NCBI GenBank assembly: GCA_963971535.1
Contig: OZ020594.1
Location: forward strand, 114,286,418-114,350,417
Direction of reading: 5' to 3'
DNA length: 64,000 nt
Source of the DNA: Notolepis coatsorum
Taxonomy: Eukaryota > Chordata > Actinopteri > Aulopiformes > Paralepididae
Shown here: piece after piece, positions 30,962 to 41,993 of the stretch
How positions within the stretch are numbered: position 1 is the first letter of the stretch
Layout of the letters: every line of letters begins with the position of its first letter
Notes under the pieces: model-generated
What the model was told of the DNA's origin: nothing
Seen by the model: the letters and a program-made list of their open reading frames with translations, nothing else
Database searches by the model: none
Position numbers and translations under genes: made by a program

Positions 30962-32796
30962 CTTTAGCGTACAGTTCGTGTCTACCCTTTTCCTTTTGTG
31001 CCCCCAGCATCCCTACCAGGGATTGTACCTTGATAGAGAGGTCATCCAATGAGCGATTGTCTGTGGCTGGGGGGAGACGGTCAATATTCCTTATCTCTTG
31101 TATCACGTAGTCCCATATGCGTCCATAACGTTGGTCGAGGGCTACTAGAGCCGCGGTGTATGGGGTACTTGAGTTGGAATATGCCAGCGCTATATTATGC
31201 GCTCTGGGCACCTTCAGGCATATTTGTACGTCTCATCGGGGACATCGGACATCATAGTCTCTAAGCACATTCGTAGTTCCGTGTACTGTGCTCTGTCCTC
31301 GTGTGTGAAATCCGGGAACGTCGGTGTGCCAAGGTACGATGCCATGGATGGCTGGCACATCGGTGAGCGTTGGGGGAGAGGCCTCCTGGGCGAGTCTCCC
31401 CGTACGTGTCGTTGTGGGCTGGTACCTGGTGGGTACCAAAGCCCGGGTACCCAGGTGCTGTTCCTCGGGGCTGGCGGTGCGTCAAACTCACCCTTGAGTT
31501 GAGTCGGGGGTCTGTAACGCAGGGCCTCGGGGGTAAAGTCTGGGCTGTACTGGACCTCCTGGTCCTGTGGAGTACGATGCTGCTGGTGGGCTTGACTTTC
31601 CTCCTCTTCCTCTTCCTCTTCCTCTGCTAGGTCTTCTAGATCTTGCAATCGTCTATTCAGTCTCTCGGCTGCGTAGGCCGGTTCTTCCCGGTTTCTGGGT
31701 CTCGCATGGACCGGTCGGGGAGGGGGTTCGGAGACGTGGATAGGCTCTTTCTGTTGGCCGGGCTCCCGGTCGCTTGCTCGGGTAGGGGAAGGTGCCCTAG
31801 ACCCTTGTCTTGACGATGCCCTGGAGCTCCGAGCGGAGGGAGGGGGTGTCGCCCTGGCAATCAATTGCTCCATTATCTGCGCTTGTAGTCGGTCGCGCTC
31901 GGCTTCGCGCTTGATGTGAGCGAGGTCGCGCTCTGCTTCGCGCTGGGCTTGGGCTGCGTCGCGCTGTGCATTGGCGGCGTCGCGCTGTGCATCGGCGGCG
32001 GCGCGCTGGGCATCGGCGCGGTCTCTTTCAATATTCTCTTCCGTCTGGAGGCGTCTGGTCTCCAGGCGTATGCGGTCGTCTTCACTCCTTTGCTGCGCCT
32101 GGAAGCGCTCTCGCTGGGTCGCAGAGTGTTCGCGTTCACTAAGGGCTTGCGCTTGGAGTTGCGCGTGAAGGCGCTCTCTTTGGTCTGCAGATTGTTCGCG
32201 CTCACTCTGCTGTTGCGCCCGGAGGCGCTCTTGTTCCATGGAAGAATGTTCGCGCTCGCTAAGCGTCTGTGCTTGGAGTCGATCGCGTTCAGTGGAGGCT
32301 GCCAGGGTGGCGATAAATGCCTGCGCCAGCATCTTGTCCGCCTCGCTGGGGGAAGACACTGATGGAGGTGATCAGCTTCTGACAGTGCTCTTTGGAGATC
32401 CGTTCTCCTGGCGCGCTCCGAGGAGGTCTATCTCCTGGGTGCGCTTCTCTTCTGGTAGTGGGTCGGGTTCCGTCCCTGGAGCGCTTTCTTTATCCTGGAG
32501 CTCTCCGGGGACCGTCCCGTTGACGTTGTCGGGGGGTATAGTCATGTCATGTCCCTCCTGGTCCCCCCGTGAGCTTGGTCAGTTACGTTAGAACCCACTA
32601 GGGTCTCTACTGGCAAGGTCGCCTGGTCGGTAGGGTTTGACATGCTTTTACTATCCGCTTTTTCCGCATTTAACGTCTGTATAAAGCTAGGTAGTAGACT
32701 GGCAGCGTAGTCCTCTAAGTAAGGAGGTGGCTGCCGTCTGCGCGGCGTGCGTTCTAGCTTAGGAGAGCCGTTTGTGGAGTGTTCACCGCTGGCCAT
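30962..32796 (-). pseudogene. BEL/Pao gag, N-terminal part, frameshifted
   Basis: Translation likely begins at 32796 (ACC ATG GCC context, MASGEHSTNGSPKLERTP). The first frame ends at 32542. A second frame (to 31214) encodes a very long Glu/Arg/Gln-rich coiled coil (SEREHSSMEQERLRAQ-type repeats) followed by Pro-rich sequence. A third (to 30962) carries YTAALVALDQRYG and DDLSIKVQSLVGML, the Gag region shared by BEL/Pao elements. At least two frameshifts separate the pieces, and the LINE cuts the gene at 30961. Gag would form the particle in which reverse transcription occurs. Confidence 0.8.
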
Positions 32797-32838
32797 GGTT
32801 AATATCAATATTATATTTAGATATTACACTGATATTCA

Positions 32839-32855
32839 TCCGGCTCGAAGGACCA
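32839..32855 (-). promoter_or_regulatory. tRNA-Tyr primer-binding site of BEL/Pao
   Basis: Two bases after the 5' LTR the minus strand reads TGGTCCTTCGAGCCGGA. Its complement matches the 3' end of vertebrate tRNA-Tyr including CCA over 17 bases. This fixes the orientation of the element. Confidence 0.88.
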
Positions 32856-32857
32856 AT

Positions 32858-34183
32858 TGTAACTGAGGGGTACAATTCCCTGACTGTATTGAAAGTATGG
32901 TATCATTAAACCACTACTGAGTTATGTACTTTAATTACTGGCCATACAGTACACAGGTATATGTGATGAACACCCACACAATAACACGGCTTAACAAAGA
33001 AAGTCCTGTTTGGAATATTTATTAGAAGAGCAGCAATATTATATTACAGTATTGAGAATTAGAGTTGCGCTTGTATGGCGAAGAATGTGCATGAATAGGT
33101 CAAGAGCGTAAGTCCATGAGCATATTACGATGGGGATAATTAATACCACCTGTAGCATAATAATTATATAAGGTACACTCGTAGGTCAGCTGGAGATACT
33201 AGGGGGGTTCCCTCCGGTTGTAAGCCAGCAGGGGAGAGGAATTGTCGGGAGCAAAAGTCTGGATCAACGAGGAATAAAGAGACTCCAGGTACAGGAAACG
33301 GTGCAATAATCCCTTGGTTTAGACAAAGCAACAGCTATACTCCGGTATGCACTGCAGCATGGATGAAAGCTAGCCAGCCTCTGAGTCCTAGAGGCGGGCT
33401 CGACGGGGCTCCTCACAGGGTAGATCCCACACGGTAGTGGGGGTAGACGGTTCTCTGCTCCAGCAGCCACAGGACCAAAGCAATATAATCCAGCCGAAAA
33501 GGGCTCTGCATTCTTCGGTGTAGGTTATCCAGTGTACATATCCACACAGTTCTCGTCTAGGGCTCCTCGGATGTCGGCACAAGGTTAGGCCGCCCAGCCT
33601 GGATAAGCGCACTAGCTCGGTACGATGAAACGGTGGTAATGCTGGTCACTGTAGAACGGTAGCCGCACGATACACTATACATAATAGACTATTACTTGAT
33701 AATAGAATAAGTCGAACTCGACGATACAGCGTTAAACTCTGACACTTTAGCTATCAATTCGCACGCGGTCACAAGGCTCTATTTAGGGGCAAAACGGGCC
33801 CACTTCACAGCACGTTGTATCGTGGTGAAGGCTTCAGCTTTTAGTTACTAAGTGCATCTGTATCCACCTGCGCCGTATTTATACGTAAGGTGAATAATCT
33901 AGTGCTAACCTTATTTCTGTCTCGTATTACTGCGCAAACCTGGGCATGTTGAGACATGTCTTAGCGGTGACTTTGAACTAGACATTGGGGGTATGGCCGT
34001 GGCGCCTAGGGGGTCGCTGTCCAATAGGAGAATGAATATTATGGTCTGGCCTGTACCTAGGTAAAGGGATATTCCGTGTATATACAAAGAATATACAAGG
34101 GATATCAGACGATATACAAATATTATACAATATATCTCAAGCAATAAATATATATATTCGGTTTAATCTGACCCTTTGTAACA
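32858..34183 (-). repeat. 5' LTR of the BEL/Pao element
   Basis: 1326 bp, the partner of 20199-21528. The right-hand target duplication acatg follows at 34184-34188. Confidence 0.92.
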
Positions 34184-34560
34184 ACATGATTTGTGGAGCT
34201 CCCATGGTGTTGTGGTCGTGGTATTCACTGACCTTTGGGAAGTATTTTGACATGTACACATATACCTTGGTCGTGTATGTATCTTGTAGACAGGCCCATT
34301 GCAAGTTGCTGTACTCTGTCGTCTACTCTAAGCCATCCTAGGTTGTCACGTGGGCACGGGCGAGGTGGGTTCTAGGAGTAAGGTCAAGCAGTAGTCTGAC
34401 CAGTTTGTTTTGAGATGTTTGTGTAGCAGGGTGGATTATCCCTACTTTATGATATGTACACTGTCACCAGGTAGGGGGGAACGCAGCAGATCTGAGTCCA
34501 ACTGAATCCCTGACTTTAGTGCAGGAGTGGAGCTTTAGCAGAGGGAGTGGATGCGGCTTA
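34184..34560 (-). mobile_element. LINE RT C-terminus, part 2 (beyond BEL)
   Basis: Continues the LINE fragment of 19590-20198. Minus-strand frames with shifts include NKLVRLLLDLTPRTHL and VQQLAMGLVYKI, typical of LINE ORF2 C-termini. The upstream RT core is not present. The same segment is duplicated at 36864-37400. Confidence 0.7.
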
Positions 34561-34688
34561 TGATTTACTAACCTAGGTGTAGTGCGCTGGTCCAGCCTTA
34601 ACAAATTATCTCTGTATCTTTTCAATGTAAATAATAAAGTAACCTCACAAAGATACTAATCTAATTATCTTTAAAGTGCACTATGCAG

Positions 34689-35490
34689 TGAGCTGCTGGT
34701 TAAAGGCATTAACCACAGTATTGTTATGTTAGCTACTGAGCTGCAAAGGCCTTAACCACAGTATTACATTAGCCAATAAGCTGCTGGTTAAAGGCATTAA
34801 CCACAGTATTGTTATGTTAGCTACGTTGAGCTGCTAGTTAACGGCCTTAACCACAGTACATTAGCTAATGAGCTGCTGGTTAAAGGCATTAACCACAGTA
34901 TTGTTATGTTAGCTACTGAGCTGCAAAGGCCTTACCACAGTATTACATTAGCCAATAAGCTGCTGGTTAAAGGCATTAACCACAGTATTGTTATGTTAGC
35001 TACGTTGAGCTGCTAGTTAACGGCCTTAACCACAGTATTACATTAGCTAATGAGCTGCTGGTTAAAGGCATTAACCACAATATTGTTATGTTAGCTACTG
35101 AGCTGCAAAGGCATTAACCACAGTATTACATTAGCCAATAAGCTGCTGGTTAAAGGCATTAACCACAGTATTTTTATGTTAGCTACGTTGAGCTGCTAGT
35201 TAACGGCCTTAACCACAGTACATTAGCTAATGAGCTGCTGGTTAAAGGCATTAACCACAGTATTGTTATGTTAGCTACTGAGCTGCAAAGGCCTTACCAC
35301 AGTATTACATTAGCCAATAAGCTGCTGGTTAAAGGCATTAACCACAGTATTGTTATGTTAGCTACGTTGAGCTGCTAGTTAACGGCCTTAACCACAGTAT
35401 TACATTAGCTAATGAGCTGCTGGTTAAAGGCATTAACCACAGTATTGTTATGTTAGCTACTGAGCTGCTGGTTAAAGGCCTTAACCACGT
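34689..35490. repeat. Higher-order minisatellite, about 180-bp period
   Basis: gagctgctggttaaaggc recurs at about 34689, 34870, 35051, 35231 and 35411. Each period holds three related blocks of about 60 bp built on ttaaccacagtatt and atgttagct. A shorter, related array lies at 37381-37612. Confidence 0.85.
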
Positions 35491-35491
35491 A

Positions 35492-36080
35492 TTGTTGGAG
35501 ACTCGTGTGACTTGGAGACTCGTGTGACTTGGAGACTCATGTGACTTGGAGACTTGTGTGACTTGGAGACTCGTGTGACTTGTGTGACTTGGAGACTCGT
35601 GTGAGTTGGAGACTCGTGTGACTCTTGTGACTTGGAGACTCGTGTGACTTGGAGACTTGTGTGACTTGGAGACTCATGTGACTTGGAGACTTGTGTGACT
35701 TGGAGACTTGTGTGACTTGGAGACTCCTGTGACTTGAAGACTCATGTGACTTGGAGACTTGTGTGACTTGGAGACTCGTGTGACTTGTGACTTGGAGACT
35801 CGTGTGACTTGGAGACTTGTGTGACTTGGAGACTCGTGTGACTTGTGTGACTTGGAGACTTGTGTGACTTGGAGACTTGTATGACTTGGAGACTCGTGTG
35901 ACTTGTGTGACTTGGAGACTCGTGTGACTTGTGTGACTTGGAGACTCGTGTGACTTGGAGACTTGTGTGACTTTGAGACTCGTGTGACTCTTGTGACTTG
36001 GAGACTTGTGTGACTTGGAGACTTGTGTGACTTGGAGACTTGTGTGACTTGGAGACTTGTGTGACTTGTGTGACTGGGAG
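35492..36080. repeat. 17-bp minisatellite, about 34 units
   Basis: Units of acttggagactcgtgtg with variants (ctcatgtg, cttgtgtg) and some shortened units. ORFs on the minus strand coding Ser/Lys/His/Val repeats are by-products. Confidence 0.88.
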
Positions 36081-36185
36081 ACGTGGTAAATACACAGGTC
36101 ACAACATGTTTACAGGAACGTTTGGGAGTTGTATTTTGATTGTATATTTCCTGACTGTAGGCTAGCTAAACTGCATGTTAGCCTA

Positions 36186-36287
36186 GCACAATGAATGGAA
36201 GCGGACATGACTGGGTAGCCTTCGGGAGAGGTGTTAGTTAGACAATGCCTAGGCTAACCAGTCATGCCCGCTTCCATTCATTGTGCT
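36186..36287. repeat. Foldback element with about 38-bp arms
   Basis: gcacaatgaatggaagcgg at 36186 is inverted at the right end (cttccattcattgtgc). The arms continue through catgactgg, with a loop of about 25-35 nt. Related copy at 589-677. Confidence 0.8.
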
Positions 36288-36584
36288 AAGACTGAGCGAA
36301 TTTTCCAAAATGTTGGCGTGTTCCTTTAAACTGTAAACAGTTAGCTGTATAAAGTTGTCTACAAAACACTTAATATTTCATTAGATGATATTTGTACTTA
36401 TATAAGCAGATAATTTTCTGCAGAAATGTTGTGCCTCTAATTTAATGTGTTTCAGATGTACTCACAGTGCTACATGCATTGTATGGGATGCATGACTTTT
36501 ATGTTCAGTTTTACTGTAAAAGGTAATGTACAATTAGCAATTCTGTATATTGGGCTAAACCTTTCTGAAGCAGAGACTTAGTTA

Positions 36585-36862
36585 GTAGCTCCCCTGTTAG
36601 CCTCTTTAGCTCCCATGTTAGCTCCCCTGTTAGCTCCCCTGTTAGCTCCCATGTTACCCTCTTTAGCTCCCCTGTTAGCTCCCCTGTTAGCCTCTTTAGC
36701 TGCGGCTGTTAGCTCCCCTGTTAGCTCCCCTGTTAGCCTCTTTAGCTCCCCTGTTAGCTCCCCTGTTAGCCTCTTTAGCTGCGGCTGTTAGCTCCCCTGT
36801 TAGCTCCCCTGTTAGCTCCCCTGTTAGCCTCTTTAGCTCCCCTGTTAGCTCCCCTGTTAGCC
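36585..36862. repeat. 12-13-bp minisatellite
   Basis: Reiterations of gttagctcccct mixed with gttagcctcttt and agctgcggct. Confidence 0.85.
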
Positions 36863-36863
36863 G

Positions 36864-37400
36864 AATCTGGGTTTAACATGATTTGTGGACCTCCCTGTGT
36901 TGTGGTCGTGGTATTCACTGACCTTTGGGAAGTATTTTGACATGTACACCGGGTACCTTGGTCGTGTAATGTATCTTGTAGACCAGGCCCATTGCAAGTT
37001 GCTGTACTCTGTCATCTACTAGCCATCCTAGGTTGTCAAAGTGGGCAGGGGTGAGGTGGGTTCTAGGAGTAAGGTCAAGCAGTAATCTGACCAGTTTGTT
37101 TTGAGATGTTTGTGTAGCAGGGTGGATTCCCTACTTTATGAGAGTAGATGTACACTGTCACCAGGTAGGGGGGAACGCAGCAAATCTGAGTCCAACTGAA
37201 TCCCCGACTTTAGTGCAGGAGTGGAGCTTTAGCAGAGGGAGTGGATGGGGCCTAGGATTTACTAACCTAGGTGTAGTGCGCTGGTCCAGCTTTAACAAAT
37301 TATCTCTGTATCTTTTCAATGTAAATAATAAATCAGTAACCTCAGAAATATACTAATCTAATTATCTTTAAAGTGCACTATGCAGTGAGCTGCTGGTTAA
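36864..37400. repeat. Duplicate of the LINE segment without BEL insertion
   Basis: gaatctgggtttaacatg runs straight into atttgtgg here. At the BEL locus the same two sequences are separated by 14 kb (20181-20198 and 34189 onward). The copy matches 34184-34700 throughout, with small indels. It gives the pre-insertion sequence of the BEL target. Confidence 0.88.
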
Positions 37401-37612
37401 AGGCATTAACCACAGTATTGTTATGTTAGCTACTGAGCTGCGGTTAAAGGCCTTAACCACAGTATTGTTATGTTAGCTACTGAGCTGCTGGTTAAATGCC
37501 TTAACTACAGTGTTGTTATGTTAGCTACTGAGCTGCTGCAGGCCTTAACCACAGTATTGTTATGTTAGCTATGAGCTGCTAACTATAGTTAAAGGCCATA
37601 ACCACAGTATTA
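37381..37612. repeat. Minisatellite related to 34689-35490
   Basis: About four units built on gagctgctggttaaaggc and ttaaccacagtattg, following the duplicated LINE segment just as at the first locus. Confidence 0.8.
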
Positions 37613-37617
37613 CATAT

Positions 37618-37832
37618 ACTCTTGTTAGCTTTATGAGGCTACATCAACACGCTCCTATGAGTGCAGCTATGGTAGCTTTATGAGGCTACATCAACACGCT
37701 CCTATGAGTGCAGCTATGTTAGCTTTATGAGGCTACATCAACACGCTCCTATGAGTGCAGCTATAATGTTAGCTTTATGAGGCTACATCAACAGGCTCCT
37801 ATGAGTGCAGCTAATGTTAGCTTTATGAGGCT
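37618..37832. repeat. Tandem repeat of about 52 bp, 4 copies
   Basis: Unit contains ttagctttatgaggctacat, caacacgctcctatgagtgc and agctat. Followed by a two-copy ctctgccccccccctccactc repeat (37833-37900). Confidence 0.82.
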
Positions 37833-38034
37833 CTGCCCCCCCCCCTCCACTCCTCTAACACCCACCTCGCTCTGCCCCCCCCCTCCACTCCTCTAACATT
37901 TTATTTATTCATTTTATTATTATTATTTTATTTCTTGCCATTAAAATAATAGGCAAGCATAGGGCTAAAACATTTTCATAAACAATAATATAATATTTTG
38001 TTATTTGGTTATAATAAGGGCTTTTCTATGCATT

Positions 38035-38100
38035 TGTCTGATTGATTGATTGATTGATTGAAAGCTTTATTGACAGACTGCAGAGTGGGTACAGTACAGA
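38035..38100 (-). repeat. Short LINE tail
   Basis: gattgattgattgaaagctt then acagactgcagagtgggtac: a strongly 5'-truncated, diverged copy of the tail at 19590. The AT-rich stretch 37900-38034 holds nothing recognisable. Confidence 0.65.
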
Positions 38101-38220
38101 TGTATTCACTCATTTGACGGAAGTGTTGCTGTGGTCTCAACGGAACAATTTTGATTGACAGTCGATTCTGCCAATCACACCGCTGTTGTGTGTGGGGGCG
38201 GCGTCGCTTGACTGAAACTT

Positions 38221-38457
38221 CGGCTCTGGCACGGCAACCATTGCCGGGCCAGAGCCGGTTTATCTTTGGCGAGCCCGAGTCGGCTCTGGCACGGCAACCA
38301 TTGCCGGGCCAGAGCCGGTTTATCTTTGGCGAGCCCAAGTCGGCTCTGGCACGGCAACCATTGCCGGGCCAGAGCCGGTTTATCTTTGGCGAGCCGAGTC
38401 GGCTCTGGCACGGCAACCATTACCGGGCCAGAGCTGGCTCATCGTTGGCGTGCCGTG
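38221..38457. repeat. 60-bp tandem array of hairpin units, 4 copies
   Basis: Units start at 38221, 38281, 38341 and 38400. Each begins cggctctggcacggcaa, then cca, then ttgccgggccagagccg, a 17-bp stem with one mismatch and a 3-nt loop. The remaining 23 bp are linker. GC-rich in AT-rich surroundings. Both strands have open frames throughout because the period is 60. Confidence 0.88.
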
Positions 38458-38675
38458 CCGGACATGTGCCGAGTGTGCCGACCGGGAGCCGGAATCGGCC
38501 GAGTATGCTGGCCACCTGGGGAGAGTACTGGAACAGTGTTAAATTCAAGTGTTGTATTCCACAAAAAGAGGAGCAAACTAAATGGAGCGGCAACATAATT
38601 GTGGTAACCTCTATATAATAATAAAGCCACATGACGCGCTTGTTATCCCTTTGGTTTGTACTTTACTTGTAGACC

Positions 38676-39347
38676 GGAACATGGAGAGTCATACATACGT
38701 TTTGGTAGGTCTTACACCGTGTCTTACACTATAATGCTGGGAACATGGAGAGTCATACATAAGTTTTGGTAGGTCTTACACCGTGTACACTATAATGCTG
38801 GGAACATGGAGAGTCATACATAAGTTTTGTTAGGTCTTACACCGTGTACACTATAATGCTGGGAACATGGAGAGTCATACATAAGTTTTGTTAGGTCTTA
38901 CACCGTGTACACTATAATGCTGGGAACATGGAGAGTCATACATACGTTTTGGTAGGTCTTACACCGTGTACACTATAATGCTGGGAACATGGAGAGTCAT
39001 ACATAAGTTTTGGTAGGTCTTACACCGTGTACACTATAATGCTGGGAACATGGAGAGTCATACATAAGTTTTGGTAGGTCTTACACCGTGTACACTATAA
39101 TGCTGGGAACATGGAGAGTCATACATAAGTTTTGGTAGGTCTTACACCGTGTACACTATAATGCTGGGAACATGGAGAGTCATACATAAGTTTTGGTAGG
39201 TCTTACACCGTGTACACTATAATGCTGGGAACATGGAGAGTCATACATAAGTTTTGGTAGGTCTTACACCGTATACACTATAATGCTGGGAACATGGAGA
39301 GTCATACATAAGTTTTGTTAGGTCTTACACTATAATGCTGGGAACAT
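38676..39347. repeat. 61-bp minisatellite, 11 copies
   Basis: Unit ggaacatggagagtcataca continues to ctataatgctg. The first copy is 65 bp and the last is shortened; the rest are 61 bp and nearly identical, differing at taagt/tacgt and ttggt/ttgtt. Confidence 0.9.
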
Positions 39348-40558
39348 CCTGATAACCGGATATGGAAATACATCACGTATACATCTCTGTAGTGCTAGAA
39401 ATAATATCCCTTAAACGATAACTCCCCCTGGTGGGAAAACATAGATATTGCATCTCAATATAAATCCTAGGTATAATGCTCACATTATAACAATACTACA
39501 ACTAAATCATATCAAACCAATAAGAACAGTCCAGCATTACAGTCCATTAGCACCAACATACATGTGCAGGCCTACCAGACCATGCAGCCCTGCTCTTTAG
39601 AGCCAGTAGCAGTGGCGGCTCTACCACTAGGGGCGCTCGGGCGCCGCCCCCCCTCAGCTCCTACCCTGGTTATATGAGAGAACAAGAAAAATAAGTTTTT
39701 CGTTTTTAGTTTTATAGCCCTATAAATAATATAAACATGTTTAAAATTAATAATATTTACTAATTTTAAGTATGTTTGTGTTTCCAATGCACAATATAAC
39801 GTTATTATATTAAAAAAAAATACTCGTTTTCTTGAACAAGAAGTGACTCACCTTTATTTTTTGTAATAATTTTTTTGTATTTCTCGGCCCGGGCTAGACG
39901 CGATAGCGCTCTGAGTGCGCGTCATGGTTTGATCGCTGTATCACGCGCAGCCAATCAGTGCGTAACGCGTTGTGCGTTGAAATATGACTATTGTGTTGGA
40001 ATCCGGGCGCGATTTGAAGCGGTCTAGCCAGTAGCGTCAAGAATTTCTGTAGCCGCATTTCGCGGAGACGCTCTCTGATTGGCCGACGCCAGTATTTTTT
40101 TCCGTAGCAGAATTTCACAGAGACGATCTCTGATTGGCCGAATCCAATTTCTAATGTTCCAATTCTAGCTTATTCCTAGGTTGGTCCTCCGTTGGTGGTA
40201 GAGATTTGTGTTGTTGTGAGATGCATGCAGCTGAGCGTGCCGTGACTGCAAGTTCTTTAGACTGTTAAGCTTAGGCACTCTTTCAAAGTTGGTTAAGGTT
40301 AGAGTTTGTCTTAGAGCATGGCGATAGAACGCCAGGTAGTTTGCAGTCTGTTCGACGCGGATATGGACAAAGGAATGAAGTACTTGTGTTGTGTGACCAA
40401 CTGCTAACAAGCTAACACTTGGCTAACAAGCTATATGGCGGATGCAGTCTGGACACAGTGGACAGTGGTCTGGAATACATCAACAGTGGATTATACACTT
40501 TATCAAGGCAAGCCCTGGACGTGTCAACTAAACAGTGAGTCTCTCTCTCGCGCGCTCT

Positions 40559-40559
<1 letters not shown>

Positions 40560-40622
<63 letters not shown>
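40560..40622. repeat. (CT)n microsatellite
   Basis: About 30 CT units with flanking gcgct interruptions, within the hAT element. Confidence 0.92.
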
Positions 40623-40626
<4 letters not shown>

Positions 40627-40681
40627 CTCTCGGATTGAAAATACACGGATTATGGCTTGTTCAATATCGTCTATGTTTGAA

Positions 40682-40835
40682 TGAATGAATGAATGAAAAC
40701 TTTATTAACAGATTGCAGAATGGGTACAATTCAGTACGGCTCAATACACACAATTGTTAAGGGGATGCAGACCAGAGAAAGACGTTTGTCTTGTTTACAT
40801 CAGGGTCCCAGATTTTCGATTCATATCGATAGTTT
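40682..40835 (-). repeat. Short LINE tail inside the hAT
   Basis: gaatgaatgaatgaaaac, acagattgcagaatgggtac and ccagagaaagac in the same order as at 19590-19740. Confidence 0.8.
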
Positions 40836-41258
40836 AATAGCTAGCCTTGGCTCGTTTAACAATATGCAAAATATGTGTACAGCCCTGTACTCATACTGAA
40901 GTTATTCTGGTATATAATAGGTCTGATTGTGTAACGAATCGATTCCACGTCGCGCTGTGTGTGAGAGAGAGAAGGAGAGAGGGAGAGATCTGCGTGTGTT
41001 TGGAGACGGAGCGAGTTTTGTTTCTAACTTTTCTATTTATATATTGTTTCAAGTTGTGAATTAGACTATACTTTATTTGACTGGTTGTGTGTTGTTGTAG
41101 TAACAGCTGAGCGACTCGTTCATAAGAGCCGATTCATTGCCGTGAGCGTGAGTCGAATCGCTCACGTCTTGCCATGAGTCGGTTGCGTGGTACTGTACAT
41201 GTTTGCAAAATGTTTGGTATAGCGCCCCTAGTGGCGAAGCATCCACGAGCCGCCACTG

Positions 41259-41892
41259 GCCAGTAGTGTCCAACAACACTCAACCCTTTGAGTGTCCAGA
41301 AGGAGATCAGTCCTGGGTTGATCCACATCTTCAAAAAGGAAAAGAACTAAAGTTCAGTTCAGTTCAGCTATTTTAAATTTTGGGCTTTGGACACATAACA
41401 ACGGACATTCCATAAATCACCAACGTTTTACCAGCTGCTATTGCAGCATTGTCCAATTGTCCGACAAGGGCTGAAGGGAGCAGCACTAGGCTTGTCGGGC
41501 CCTACCCCTGAAGTCTTACGTTTCATTTTTTAAATTTCTTTTTCATTTACATACATACATACATAGTAGATACATAATAGTACACATTACAGTACACACA
41601 TATAGTACACATTACAGTACACATTACAGTATAGTATACCTGCAGTATATAATAGTATATATAATAGTATATAGTACATAATAGTGTATACAGCACATAT
41701 ATAATGTGATGTGAGATATATAGCACATGATATATACAATATAATATAGTACCATAATATAATATATTATAATATACTGCAAATATAGTTAAATATATTA
41801 ATTATAATATGATTATATAATGTGATATGATATAGCGTACAATACAGTATCATACGTATTTAAAGAAAAATATATATTTAACTAATGTGCAA
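41259..41892. other. AT-rich stretch, likely LINE 3' UTR
   Basis: After the hAT target duplication there is no gene. From about 41535 the sequence consists of catacata and atatagtacac-like simple repeats. It lies just downstream, in minus sense, of a LINE stop codon at 41893, so part of it is probably that LINE's 3' UTR. Confidence 0.5.
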
Positions 41893-41993
41893 TTAAAGCT
41901 CTTCTTCCTTTCTGTACCTATCAAAAATAGATTTGTTTAGTCTAGATTTGAATTGATTTATGTTTTCACAATATTTTAGTTCATCCTCTAGCC

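Larger units (their letters stand above)
20199..34183 (-). mobile_element. BEL/Pao LTR retrotransposon with nested insertions
   Basis: LTRs start TGTAACTGAGG and end CTTTGTAACA on the plus strand. The 5-bp duplication acatg flanks the element (20194-20198 and 34184-34188). Minus-strand order is 5' LTR, tRNA-Tyr primer site, gag, zinc knuckles, protease, RT, RNase H, integrase, 3' LTR, as in BEL/Pao. Gag and pol carry several frameshifts. A LINE (28119-30961) splits gag and a 1.9-kb insert (23246-25156) splits pol between RNase H and integrase. A paralogous empty site exists at 36864. The element is inactive as it stands. Confidence 0.93.
39610..41258. mobile_element. Non-autonomous hAT element
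   Basis: The left end is CAGTGGCGGCTC; the right end inverted is CAGTGGCGGCTCGTGG. The exact octamer gccagtag flanks it (39602-39609 and 41259-41266). Inside are a CT microsatellite and a LINE tail. No transposase frame; 1649 bp. Confidence 0.9.

Noticed and set aside
35674..36102. 142-codon Ser/Lys/His-rich frame
   Set aside because: Product of the 17-bp minisatellite read through; several frames stay open together.
34689..39347. CRISPR-like arrays of repeats
   Set aside because: The units are contiguous or near-contiguous tandem repeats without unique spacers, and the sequence is vertebrate.
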